Of a DNA stretch of 64,000 bases, positions 8,543-17,765 are shown in pieces. The position numbers were made by a program, and so were the translations under genes. A model generated the notes under the pieces. It made no database searches and was not told the DNA's origin. It worked only from the letters and a program-made list of their open reading frames with translations. Source of the stretch: Stutzerimonas stutzeri (GTDB taxonomy: Bacteria; Pseudomonadota; Gammaproteobacteria; Pseudomonadales; Pseudomonadaceae); the NCBI RefSeq assembly GCF_024448955.1, contig NZ_JAMOIH010000010.1, positions 62,001-126,000 of the forward strand. Reading direction: 5' to 3'. Within the stretch, counting starts at the first letter, position 1, and each line of letters begins with the position of its first letter.

Positions 8543-9211
8543 TCAGCCCGCTGTAGCCGGAAGCGCCAGCCCGCAGCCCTTGAGGATGATCCGCACGAGG
8601 TTGTCGGTGGCGCGGGCAAAGTCGCTTTTGGTCATGCGCTTGCCGTTGATGCGCAGGATCTGGTCGGAGAAGTCGGCGTAATGCTGGGTGCCGGCCCAGA
8701 TCAGGAAGATCAGGTGCATCGGGTCGACCGGGTCCATCTTGCCCGCCTCGATCCAGGCCTCGAACACCGCCGCGCGGCTGCGGAACCAGTTGCGGTAGTC
8801 CTGGTTGAAGTGCTCGGACAGGCATTCGCAGCCGCTGATGACCTCCATGGCGAAGATCTTCGAGGCCTGCGGGTGGCGACGGGAGAATTCCATCTTCATA
8901 CGGATGTAGTCGGCCAGTGCGGCGGCCGGGTCGTCATCGACGGTGAGGTCGTCGAAGGCGGTGTCCCACAGATCGAGGATGTGCCGCATCACCTCGACGT
9001 ACAGCCCCAGCTTGCTGTTGAAGTAGTAGTGCAGGTTTGCCTTGGGCAGGCCGGCACGTTGCGCGATTGCGTTCATGCTGGTGCCTTTGAAACCGTAGCG
9101 GGCGAATTCCTCGGCCGCCGCATTGAGGATGGTTTCCTCGTTCTGCTGGCGGATGCGGCCGGCGGGTTTGCCGTCGCAGTTGTAGAGCGGCGCGCAAGCG
9201 GTGTTTTTCAT
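8543..9211 (-). CDS. TetR-family regulator, RutR-like
   Basis: A 222-residue TetR regulator. The helix-turn-helix lies at about residues 40-62 (GTSMNAIAQRAGLPKANLHYYF). The C-terminal domain carries phrases close to E. coli RutR, such as HPQASKIFAMEVISG, DPMHLIFLIWAGTQHYADF and the terminal VRIILKG. RutR senses uracil/thymine and controls pyrimidine and purine genes. The start at 9211 was chosen because the protein begins like homologues and has AGGAC-type sites upstream; an ATG further upstream adds an unlikely Arg-rich extension. Three RutR-box-like sites in this cluster (2375, 10194, 10338) are candidate targets. Confidence 0.88.
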   Translation of the reverse strand: MKNTACAPLYNCDGKPAGRIRQQNEETILNAAAEEFARYGFKGTSMNAIAQRAGLPKANLHYYFNSKLGLYVEVMRHILDLWDTAFDDLTVDDDPAAALADYIRMKMEFSRRHPQASKIFAMEVISGCECLSEHFNQDYRNWFRSRAAVFEAWIEAGKMDPVDPMHLIFLIWAGTQHYADFSDQILRINGKRMTKSDFARATDNLVRIILKGCGLALPATAG

Positions 9212-9369
9212 CGTCCTTGTCCTGAGCGGGCGGGCCCGCCGTTGCGTAAGAAACCGCCAGCCCAACGGGCGTGGCGGTCGATGTCGGGGTGCGTTTCGTC
9301 GATGACACGACCGGTGTGACAGACCGGGGCAGGCACGACGGCGGATGCTCAGGCGCTACGCACGCCGAT

Positions 9370-10158
9370 TCAGAAATGCGCCTTGACGATGAAGTTGGTC
9401 ACGTTGTTGTCAGTGTTAAAGGCGTCGCTGTCCTCGATGCCGTACTTGTTCGACCAGTAGTCGTACTCAATGCCCACGTAGAGCTTGCCCGGCGTGTAGT
9501 CGAGCGCCTTGCCCAGGTCGTACTTCACCTGCGGGTTGAAGTGGAAGTTTTTGGCGAGGTAGTCGCCCCTGGCTTTGGAGCCGGCGTCATTCACGACCCA
9601 GTCGATGTAACCATCGAAAAGGATGTCGGATTTGCCCACCGGGATGGTGATGGCCCAAGTCGGGGTGATCTGCCACTGGCCGCCGGGCTTGCCGGTGATG
9701 CCGTCGGGCTTGCGGTAGTAAGTGTTGATCGCGAGGCGGTCGAAGCCGGGCGCCTTGAGGTCGACGGCCGGGCCAAGCAGGTAGTTGCGATTGCGTCCCT
9801 CGCCGCGCTCGTAGGTTGCCGATAGCAGCACGTCGGTAATGGGGCCGAACGACAGGTTGCGACCGCTGATCTTGCCAAGAGACAGACGCGGGCTGAATTC
9901 GCCGTAGTAGGTGTGGCCGTCATTTCCGGACAGGCCGTTGTACCACTTGTTGTCGACGAACAGGAACATGTCGCCCCAGGTCCAGCCGCTGGCATGTTCG
10001 AAGGTGATGGTCTGCTGGATTTCACCCGCGTCGACGGAGAAATTCTTGCCGTACAGGTAGGTCAGGCTGTTGTTCTGCCACAGCATGGGGGAAGCCAGGG
10101 ACTGGCCGGCGAACAGCAGGCCAGCGGCGAGGCCGGCGAGGGTGAGGCTTGCTTTCAT
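9370..10158 (-). CDS. Tsx-like nucleoside-specific outer membrane channel
   Basis: A 262-residue outer-membrane protein with a signal peptide (MKASLTLAGLAAGLLFAGQS, cleaved after LAS-P). The mature protein has repeated amphipathic beta-strand patterns and ends in Phe (VKAHF), as beta-barrels do. The N-terminal WQNNSLTYLYGKNF and the TFEHASGWTWGDMF stretch match the nucleoside-specific channel (Tsx/OmpK) family. It would let nucleosides cross the outer membrane to feed the ABC importers of the cluster. A strong AAGGAG precedes the ATG; the in-frame TTG just before it is unlikely to be used. The upstream region carries several palindromes that may be operators. Confidence 0.85.
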   Translation of the reverse strand: MKASLTLAGLAAGLLFAGQSLASPMLWQNNSLTYLYGKNFSVDAGEIQQTITFEHASGWTWGDMFLFVDNKWYNGLSGNDGHTYYGEFSPRLSLGKISGRNLSFGPITDVLLSATYERGEGRNRNYLLGPAVDLKAPGFDRLAINTYYRKPDGITGKPGGQWQITPTWAITIPVGKSDILFDGYIDWVVNDAGSKARGDYLAKNFHFNPQVKYDLGKALDYTPGKLYVGIEYDYWSNKYGIEDSDAFNTDNNVTNFIVKAHF

Positions 10159-10193
10159 CAATCTCTCCTTGAGGTGTATCCGCTGGCTTTAAG

Positions 10194-10209
10194 TTGGCCG
10201 AACGGTCAG
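10194..10209. promoter_or_regulatory. Candidate RutR-like operator, site B
   Basis: TTGGCCGAACGGTCAG is an interrupted palindrome with TGGCC/GGTCA half-sites. It lies 36 bp upstream of the Tsx-like gene start. It shares its layout and most bases with site A (2375) and site C (10338), and with the RutR consensus. Binding is inferred. Confidence 0.45.
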
Positions 10210-10276
10210 GCATCGATGCCATAGCAAGCGCCGGGCCAGCTCTCGGAGAGGGCTCTCTTTAGAAGGTAAGCCTTTG

Positions 10277-10310
10277 AATCAATTGATTTTTAATAGACGA
10301 GAAAGTCTAT
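10277..10310. promoter_or_regulatory. Adjacent palindromes upstream of tsx-like gene
   Basis: A perfect 12-bp palindrome AATCAATTGATT (10277-10288) is followed by ATAGAC-N6-GTCTAT (10293-10310). They lie in an AT-richer stretch 120-150 bp upstream of the Tsx-like gene. They could be regulator-binding sites (LysR or TetR), though no regulator can be assigned from the sequence. Confidence 0.35.
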
Positions 10311-10337
10311 GCTGATGGGTAGGAGTCAATACGCAAG

Positions 10338-10353
10338 CTGACCAATCGATCAG
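10338..10353. promoter_or_regulatory. Candidate RutR-like operator, site C
   Basis: CTGACCAATCGATCAG is a near-perfect interrupted palindrome of the same TGACC-N4-GRTCA type as sites A and B. It is in the gap between the amidohydrolase stop (10422) and the Tsx-like gene start. Function is inferred. Confidence 0.4.
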
Positions 10354-10421
10354 GCTGCCTCAACCTGGCGCACCGCTACGCTGCGTTGCACGCTGGTGTG
10401 GCAGCCGAATCGAACCGAGGC

Positions 10422-11777
10422 TCAGCCGCTGATCAGCTGCGCGGCCGCCTGGCGATGGTCAGCGATCAACCCTGCCACATCCAGCCCCTCGATCTGCCCG
10501 TCGACTACCTGCCAACGACCGCCGACCATCACCCGATCGGCACGGTCGGCACCGCATAGCAGCAGTGCCGAGAGCGGGTCGTGGCTGCCGGAGAAGCGCA
10601 GTTCATCCAGTTTGAACAAGGCCAGGTCGGCCTGTTTGCCAACCGCCAGTTGGCCGAGGTCGTTGCGGCCCAGCAAACGTGCAGAACCCTTGGTGGCCCA
10701 GCCCAGCGCGAGTACTGGGGTGATCTTTTCGGCACCGTAACGCAGGCGCTGCAGGTACAGCGCTTGGCGCGCTTCGAGAATCATGTTGGATGCGTCGTTG
10801 GACGCCGAGCCGTCCACGCCCAGGCCAATGGGTGCGCCAGCCGCTTCCAGCTCCAGCGTCGGGCAGATGCCGGACGCCAGGCGCATATTAGAGCTTGGAC
10901 AGTGACAGATGCCGGTCCCGGCCTGGCCGAGGCGGGCGATTTCATCGGCGTTGAAATGGATGCCGTGGGCCAGCCAGGTGCGGTCGGAGAGCCAGCCGAC
11001 GCTGTCGAGGTAGTCCACGGTGCGCAGGCCGAAGCGCTGAAGGCAGAAATCTTCTTCGTCGAGGGTTTCCGCCAGGTGGGTGTGCAGGCGCACGTCCAGC
11101 CGCTCGGCCATGGCGGCACTGGCGCGCATGATCTCCGGGGTCACCGAGAAGGGCGAGCAGGGCGCCAGGGCGATCTGGATCTGCGCACCGTCGCCGCGCT
11201 CGTGGTAGCGACCGATCAGCCGTTCGCTGTCGGCCAGGATCACCTCGGCTTCCTGCACCGTCTGTTGCGGTGGCAACCCGCCGTCGGCTTCGCCCAGGCT
11301 CATCGAGCCGCGGGTGAGCATCGCGCGCATGCCCAGGTCGCGCACGGCCTGCACTTGCACGTCGATGGCTTCTTCCAATCCTTCGGGGAACAGATAGTGG
11401 TGATCGGCTGCGGTGGTGCAACCGGACAGCAGCAGTTCGGCCAGCGCGACCTTGCTCGCCAGTTCGAGCTTTTCCGGCGTCAGCCGTGCCCAGACCGGAT
11501 AGAGCGTTTTCAGCCAGGGAAACAGCGGCTGGTTGACCACCGGACCCCAGGCGCGGGTGAGTGTCTGATAGAAGTGGTGATGGGTGTTGATCAGCCCCGG
11601 CAGCACGACGTGCTCGCGGGAGTCGAAAGTGCTGTCAACCGGCGCGGCGGGCGTCTGGCCGGCGGCAAGCAGTTCGGTGATGACGCCATTTTCGATGACC
11701 AGCCCGCCGGAAGCGTCCTGATCGTTGGCGGTGAAGATGGCGAGAGGGTTCTTGATCCAGATGCGGGTAGCGGCCAT
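10422..11777 (-). CDS. 8-oxoguanine deaminase-like amidohydrolase (TrzA/AtzA superfamily)
   Basis: A 451-residue metal-dependent amidohydrolase. It has the early metal-binding motif PGLINTHHHFYQTLTRAW, a mid-protein His (THLAET) and a later HGIHF, plus the Asp of LGVDGSASND, which completes the mononuclear metal site. The WGPVVNQPLFPWL region and length match the 8-oxoguanine deaminase characterised in P. aeruginosa (PA0142), which turns 8-oxoguanine into urate; related proteins act on isocytosine or triazines. The start at 11777 has AGGAGGAG upstream; an upstream in-frame ATG would add 54 atypical residues. The context (guanine-deaminase-like enzyme, nucleoside channel and importers, RutR-like regulator) supports purine salvage or detoxification. 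Confidence 0.82.
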   Translation of the reverse strand: MAATRIWIKNPLAIFTANDQDASGGLVIENGVITELLAAGQTPAAPVDSTFDSREHVVLPGLINTHHHFYQTLTRAWGPVVNQPLFPWLKTLYPVWARLTPEKLELASKVALAELLLSGCTTAADHHYLFPEGLEEAIDVQVQAVRDLGMRAMLTRGSMSLGEADGGLPPQQTVQEAEVILADSERLIGRYHERGDGAQIQIALAPCSPFSVTPEIMRASAAMAERLDVRLHTHLAETLDEEDFCLQRFGLRTVDYLDSVGWLSDRTWLAHGIHFNADEIARLGQAGTGICHCPSSNMRLASGICPTLELEAAGAPIGLGVDGSASNDASNMILEARQALYLQRLRYGAEKITPVLALGWATKGSARLLGRNDLGQLAVGKQADLALFKLDELRFSGSHDPLSALLLCGADRADRVMVGGRWQVVDGQIEGLDVAGLIADHRQAAAQLISG

Positions 11778-12000
11778 TGCCGGCTCCTCCTGAAATGATG
11801 AGTTCAGAAAAGCCAGCTCAGTTATGCCCTGTCTGCTGATCCAGGGGGACGCCTTGGGCGCGAGGCGTACGATAATATCTGGCTGCTGGGTTGTCACCTT
11901 TCCGCCCATGCGCATTTTCCAAGAGGCGATGGGCTGCATCCATCCTATGCATGGCGTCGGGCTCGGGTTCCATGCGTAGGGTGAAGCGGGCGGTGCAGCT

Positions 12001-12132
12001 GTAGGATGGGTGAAAACCCATCAATCATGGCAATGGCATCGCATTGCATCCACAAGCGGATCATTCATGGTGACGGGTCAAGGTGAGCAGGCGGAGCCCA
12101 TCAGGCACATTGATGGGTTGCACCCATCCTAC
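12001..12132. repeat. REP doublet, family GTAGGATGGGTG
   Basis: The left arm (12001-12025) and right arm (12109-12132) are imperfect inverted copies. Both contain a GATGGGT...ACCCATC palindrome and start or end with GTAGGATGGG/CCCATCCTAC. It lies downstream of, and outside, the genes on either side. This family differs in sequence from the GTAGGGCCGAA and GTAGGAGCGAG families elsewhere in the window. Confidence 0.75.
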
Positions 12133-12154
12133 GACTGCGGGTGTTGGGCATGAA

Positions 12155-12178
12155 AAAGCCGGGCGGGTGCCCGGCTTT
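12155..12178 (-). terminator. Rho-independent terminator after livF
   Basis: A 10-bp perfect stem (AAAGCCGGGC / GCCCGGCTTT) with a 4-base loop is followed on the minus strand by a T-run. It lies 15 bp beyond the livF stop and ends the liv operon. Confidence 0.85.
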
Positions 12179-12192
12179 GAGGGGCCCTCCGA

Positions 12193-12894
12193 TCAGCCGC
12201 CCAAATAGGCGTCGCGGACCTTGGGGTTGCTCAGCAGCTCTTCACCGCTGCCTTGCATGACGATGCGACCGTTCTCCAGCACGTAGCCACGGTCGGCCAG
12301 CTTGAGCGCCTGGTTGGCGTTCTGCTCGACCAAGAAGACGGTCACGCCATCCTCGCGCAGCTGCTCGATGATCTCGAAGATCTGCTGGATGATGATCGGC
12401 GCCAGGCCCAGCGACGGCTCGTCGAGTAGCAACAGCTTGGGCTTGCTCATCAATGCGCGGGCGATGGCGAGCATCTGCTGCTCGCCGCCGGACATAGTGC
12501 CGCCGCGTTGCTGGTAGCGTTCCTTCAGTCGCGGGAACAACTGCAGCGCTTTGTCCAACTGCTCCTGGAAATCGCCCTTGTTGGTGAAAAATCCGCCCAT
12601 GGCGAGATTTTCCTCCACGGTCAGGCGGGCAAAGATGCGCCGCCCTTCAGGCACCACGGCGATGTCCTTGCGCATGATGTCGCAGGTCTGTTTTCCGACC
12701 AGTTCTTCGCCCTCGAAGCGGATGCTGCCTTCGGAGGCCATCGGCGTACCGCAGAGGGTCATCAGCAACGTGGATTTGCCTGCGCCGTTGGCACCGATCA
12801 GCGTGACGATTTCGCCCTTGCGGACCTCGACGTCGACGTTATGCAGCGCCTGAATCTTGCCGTAGCAGGTCGAGACGTTTTCGAAATACAGCAT
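12193..12894 (-). CDS. livF: Branched-chain amino acid ABC transporter ATPase LivF/BraG
   Basis: A 233-residue ABC ATPase with Walker A GANGAGKST, signature MSGGEQQMLAIARAL, Walker B LLLLDEPSLGLAP and a switch His region (FLVEQNANQAL), all typical of LivF. It is the last gene of the livHMGF operon, 2 bp after livG, and is followed by a strong terminator. It pairs with LivG to power uptake of leucine, isoleucine, valine and possibly alanine through LivH/LivM. Confidence 0.95.
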   Translation of the reverse strand: MLYFENVSTCYGKIQALHNVDVEVRKGEIVTLIGANGAGKSTLLMTLCGTPMASEGSIRFEGEELVGKQTCDIMRKDIAVVPEGRRIFARLTVEENLAMGGFFTNKGDFQEQLDKALQLFPRLKERYQQRGGTMSGGEQQMLAIARALMSKPKLLLLDEPSLGLAPIIIQQIFEIIEQLREDGVTVFLVEQNANQALKLADRGYVLENGRIVMQGSGEELLSNPKVRDAYLGG

Positions 12895-12896
12895 GG

Positions 12897-13664
12897 TTAC
12901 GCCTCCCCCAGATAGGCTTTGATCACGTCCGGATTGTCGCGAATCTGCTCCGGAGTGCCATCTGCCAGCGGGCAGCCCTGGTTGATCACGACGATATGGT
13001 CGGAAATGCTCATGACCAGCTTCATGTCGTGCTCGATGAGCAGCACCGTCACGCCATGGGTGTCGCGCAGCATGCCGATCAGCGCCTTGAGGTCCTCGGT
13101 TTCCCTCGGGTTGAGGCCAGCCGCCGGCTCGTCGAGCATGAGGATGCGCGGGCGCGTCATCATGCAGCGGGCGATTTCCAGGCGGCGTTGCTGACCATAG
13201 GCGAGCGTGCCGGCTGGGCGGTTGGCGATATCCGTCAGGTTGACCTGCTCGAGCCAGTGCGCGGCGAAATCCATCGCTTCGTGCTCGCTCTCGCGGAACG
13301 CCTTGGTCTTCAACAAACCGGAGATGAAGCCGGTGTTGAGGTGGCGATGCTGGGCGACCAGCAGGTTTTCCACCGCGGTCATGTCCTTGAACAGCCGGAC
13401 GTTCTGGAAGGTGCGAACCACGCCCTTGCGTGCGATCTTGTGGCCGGGCAGGCCCTGGATCGCTTCGCCGTCCAGTAGGATCTCGCCCGAGGTCGGCTGA
13501 TAGAAGCCGGTCAGGCAGTTGAATACGGTGGTCTTGCCCGCACCGTTGGGGCCGATCATCGAGACCACTTGCTTATCGTGTACGGTCAGGCCCACCCCGT
13601 TGACGGCCAACAGGCCGCCGAAGCGCATGGTCAGGCCGCTTACTTCAAGAATCGGGCGGCTCAT
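12897..13664 (-). CDS. livG: Branched-chain amino acid ABC transporter ATPase LivG/BraF
   Basis: A 255-residue ABC ATPase with Walker [10 protein letters not shown], the signature [14 protein letters not shown] (LivG-type LAYGQQR), Walker [14 protein letters not shown] and a C-terminal [21 protein letters not shown], a typical BCA_ABC_TP_C tail. Its first codons overlap the end of livM by 4 bp, so translation is coupled. Confidence 0.95.
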   Translation of the reverse strand: MSRPILEVSGLTMRFGGLLAVNGVGLTVHDKQVVSMIGPNGAGKTTVFNCLTGFYQPTSGEILLDGEAIQGLPGHKIARKGVVRTFQNVRLFKDMTAVENLLVAQHRHLNTGFISGLLKTKAFRESEHEAMDFAAHWLEQVNLTDIANRPAGTLAYGQQRRLEIARCMMTRPRILMLDEPAAGLNPRETEDLKALIGMLRDTHGVTVLLIEHDMKLVMSISDHIVVINQGCPLADGTPEQIRDNPDVIKAYLGEA

Positions 13665-14913
13665 CGCTTCAGCTCCAGGTGTGGACGTTGCATGGGCAGA
13701 AGCCCCTGCGGACGCCAGATCATCATCAGCACCATCATGGCGCCGAACATCAGCATGCGGTACTCGCTGAACTCACGCATGAGCTCGGGCAACAGGATCA
13801 TCACGATGGCGGCGAGAATCACCCCTAGCTGCGAGCCCATGCCGCCGAGTACCACGATGGCGAGGATGATGGCCGATTCGATGAAGGTGAACGACTCCGG
13901 TGACACCAGGCCTTGGCGTGCGGCGAAGAAGCTGCCGGCAAAACCGGCGAACGTCGCGCCGATGGTGAACGCGGAGAGCTTGATCACCGTGGGGTTCATG
14001 CCCAGCGCGCGGCAGGCGATTTCGTCCTCGCGTAGTGCTTCCCAAGCCCGGCCAATGGGCATGCGCAACAGCCGATTGATCACGAACAGCGTGAGCAGAA
14101 CCAATAGCAGCGCGATCAGATAGAGAAAGATCACCTTGTTGATCGAGGCGTAATCGACCCCGAAGAACTCGTGGAAGGTCTGCATGCCTTCGGCCGCGCG
14201 ACGGTCGAAGCTCAAGCCGAACAGCGTTGGTTTGTCGATGCCGCTGATACCGTTTGGTCCACCGGTAAGCTCGGTCATGTTGCGCAGCAACAGCCGGATG
14301 ATTTCACCGAAGCCCAGGGTCACGATCGCCAGGTAGTCGCCCCGCAGCCGCAGCACCGGAAAGCCCAGCAGAAAGCCGAACAACGCCGCCATGGCGCCGG
14401 CTATCGGCAGGCTGAGCCAGAACCCGAAGCCGTAGTAGTGCGAGAGCAGCGCGTAGGTGTAAGCACCGACGGCATAGAACCCGACATAGCCCAGATCGAG
14501 CAGGCCGGCCAGACCCACTACGATGTTCAGGCCCAGGCCGAGCATCACGTAGATCAGGATCAGCGTGGCGATATCCACCGCGCCGCGCGAGCCAAAGAAT
14601 GGCCAAGCGAGCGCCACCAGCACCAGGCCGATGATGATGTAACGCTGAGTTGAGGGTAGGGTGAAGAAGTTGCCGGCGCCAGCGGGTATGGTCGGCAGGC
14701 TGGGGCTGGCCGCCCATCCAGCTGCCAGACGGGTGCGAACCAGCTGCCAGAAAAACATGGCCACGGCGCAGGCGGCGATGATCCAGAAGGTGGAAGCTTC
14801 AGCGCCATGGACCTCGACCTTGATACCCACCGTGGTGAGCTTCAGGCCGAATACCGGCACCGCGACGGCGATGACCAGCAGGGCACTGAAGAAGGCAGTA
14901 CGCAGATGCAGAG

Positions 14914-14917
<4 letters not shown>
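13661..14917 (-). CDS. livM: Branched-chain amino acid ABC transporter permease LivM/BraE
   Basis: A 418-residue integral membrane protein with about ten hydrophobic segments. The N-terminal ~95 residues are an extension with two or three membrane spans, as in the long LivM/BraE form of enterics and pseudomonads (DUF3382 region). The core has [20 protein letters not shown] and the EAA-like loop [19 protein letters not shown]. It overlaps livH by 4 bp and livG by 4 bp. Confidence 0.95.
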
Positions 14918-15837
<920 letters not shown>

Positions 15838-16048
15838 TACATTCTCCTGAACATCCTGCGTCCGTGCTCGCTACCAATGCAGGCCTGCTTCGAACACGCT
15901 GCATGGAGAATGCAGCGCCAAGGGCTCAGTGCGGATCACACACCTACCTGTTCGACGCGGGCCAGCTCTGCAGGCTGCTCGCTTGGTTAAGGATGTTGCT
16001 GGGGCGGCCCTGTGCTTGTGGCCGAGTCAGCCCCGATCAGCTAAAACA

Positions 16049-16074
16049 AAGCCCACAGCGGATGCCGTGGGCTT
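16049..16074 (-). terminator. Hairpin terminator/attenuator between braC and livH
   Basis: The stem AAGCCCAC/GTGGGCTT with a 10-base loop is followed on the minus strand by TTTGTTTT. It lies 19 bp past the binding-protein stop. It may terminate most transcripts and so give the binding protein higher expression than livHMGF. Confidence 0.75.
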
Positions 16075-16092
16075 CGGTTGGTGGTTACTGGC

Positions 16093-17211
16093 TCACTTGG
16101 CTTCGGTCTTGGTGCCGTCCTGGTGCCATTCGTAAACCACGAAGTTGAAGTCCTTGAGGTCTCCCTTCTCGTCGAACGAGAGGTTGCCGGTCGGAGTATC
16201 GAAGGTGTTGCTGCGCAGCGCTTCGGCCACCTTGTCGGTGTCGGTGCTACCAGCTTTCTCGATACCCTCGGCAATAACCTGGACTGCGGCGTAAGCGGGG
16301 AACACGAACGGGCCGCTCGGGTCCTGCTTCTTGGCCTTGAAGGCTTCGACCAGTTCCTGGTTGCGAGGATCTTGGTCGAAGGATTTCGGTAGGGTGACCA
16401 GCATGCCTTCGGAGGCAGCACCGGCGATGGCGGAAATTTCGGAGTTGCCGACGCCTTCAGGCCCCATGTAGCGCACGTTCAGGCCTTTTTCTTTGGACTG
16501 ACGCAACAGCAGGCCCAGCTCTGGGTGGTAGCCGCCGTAATAGACGAAGTCGACACCGGCCTGCTTGAGCTTGGAGATCATCGAGGAGAAATCCTTGTCG
16601 CCGGCATTGATGCCCTCGAACACGCTGACCTTGACGCCTTTCTCTTCCAGCGTTTGCTTGACTGCGGTAGCGATGCCCTCGCCGTACTGCTGCTTGTCGT
16701 GGATGACCGCGACGTTCTTCGGCTTGACGTGGTCGGCGATGTAATTGCCGGCGGTCGGGCCCTGCAGGCTGTCCAGGCCGATGGTGCGGAAGATCATTTC
16801 GTAACCGCGCGAGGTGATGTCCGGGCTGGTCGAAGCCGCGGTAATCATCAGAATGCCTTCGTCTTCGTAAATGTCCGAGGCCGGCTGGGTCGAGCTGGAA
16901 CACAGGTGACCGACTACGAAACTGATTTCGTCATTGACGATCTTGTTGGCCACCGCGACCGCTTGCTTCGGGTCGCAGGCGTCGTCGTACACCACGCCCT
17001 CCAGTTGTTGCCCGTTGACGCCGCCCTTCTTGTTGATCTGCTCGATGGCCATCTGGGCACCGATGAATTGCATGTCCCCGTACTGCGCGACGGCCCCCGT
17101 GACCGGACCGGCCAAACCGATCTTGATAGTATCGGCGGCAAGCGTATAGCTCGCGGCTCCCGTCAAAGCGATAGCCATGAAAAGTTTGGACAGACGCTGC
17201 TTGGTCATCAT
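16093..17211 (-). CDS. braC: Branched-chain amino acid-binding periplasmic protein BraC/LivK
   Basis: A 372-residue secreted binding protein. The signal peptide runs through SKLFMAIALTGAASYTLA and is cleaved before ADTIKIGLAGP. The mature protein has the peripla_BP_6 features GPVTGAVAQYGDMQFIGAQM, YDDACDPKQAV and VGHLCSSST, seen in LivJ/BraC. It is the first gene of the uptake operon; a GGAGCGCAA site precedes the double ATG. It captures branched-chain amino acids in the periplasm for LivHMGF. Confidence 0.95.
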   Translation of the reverse strand: MMTKQRLSKLFMAIALTGAASYTLAADTIKIGLAGPVTGAVAQYGDMQFIGAQMAIEQINKKGGVNGQQLEGVVYDDACDPKQAVAVANKIVNDEISFVVGHLCSSSTQPASDIYEDEGILMITAASTSPDITSRGYEMIFRTIGLDSLQGPTAGNYIADHVKPKNVAVIHDKQQYGEGIATAVKQTLEEKGVKVSVFEGINAGDKDFSSMISKLKQAGVDFVYYGGYHPELGLLLRQSKEKGLNVRYMGPEGVGNSEISAIAGAASEGMLVTLPKSFDQDPRNQELVEAFKAKKQDPSGPFVFPAYAAVQVIAEGIEKAGSTDTDKVAEALRSNTFDTPTGNLSFDEKGDLKDFNFVVYEWHQDGTKTEAK

Positions 17212-17410
17212 TTGCGCTCCACTTGCATATTATTGTTTGAATCCTGCTGGCTGCAGTGTCGTTAAGGGGCAAACGTCCCCAAACGGTACGGCAACTGTAC
17301 CGGCACAGTGTAGAAGCGTCAGCCCCTATTTGCACAGCCAGGAATTCGAACTCATTTGATGAGATTTACCCGGGCGCTATCATTGCGCCCTTTCGAATCG
17401 GGTGAGTCTC

Positions 17411-17725
17411 ATGAGCGAAGTACCAAGCACTCTCTATGCCAAGCTGCTGGGCGAAACCGCGTCGATCTCGTGGCAGGAATTGCAGCCTTTTTTCGCTCGG
17501 GGCGCACTGCTGCGCGTCGCCAGCGACTTCGACCTGATCGAGGCCGCTCAGGCCGTGGCACAGGATGACCGGGAAAAGGTGGCTGCGTGGCTGGCTTCAG
17601 GCCATATCGCCAAGCTCGAGGCCGGGCAAGCGCAGGACTGGCTGGAGCGTGACCCGTCATTATGGGCTGTGGTCGTTGCGCCCTGGGTGTTAGTGCAGGA
17701 ACGTGAGCGTCCGGCGCTGCACTGA
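17411..17725 (+). CDS. DUF2288 family protein
   Basis: A 104-residue soluble protein with the DUF2288 pattern: an N-terminal LYAKLLGETASISWQELQPF, a central ASDFDLIEAAQAVAQDD and a Trp-rich end (WLERDPSLWAVVVAPWVLVQ). The ATG at 17411 was preferred over an in-frame GTG three codons earlier. It is divergent from braC and lies 40 bp from the convergent M48 gene. No function is known for the family. Confidence 0.8.
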   Translation: MSEVPSTLYAKLLGETASISWQELQPFFARGALLRVASDFDLIEAAQAVAQDDREKVAAWLASGHIAKLEAGQAQDWLERDPSLWAVVVAPWVLVQERERPALH

Positions 17726-17765
17726 CCTCTAGGCTACCGGAAAGGTTCATGGCCTTCCCGTCAGC

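Larger units (their letters stand above)
11778..12192. other. Intergenic region with a REP doublet and the livF terminator
   Basis: This 415-bp gap between the amidohydrolase gene and the end of the liv operon holds no convincing gene. It contains a large REP doublet (12001-12132) and a terminator hairpin (12155-12178). The rest has no recognisable structure. Confidence 0.6.
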
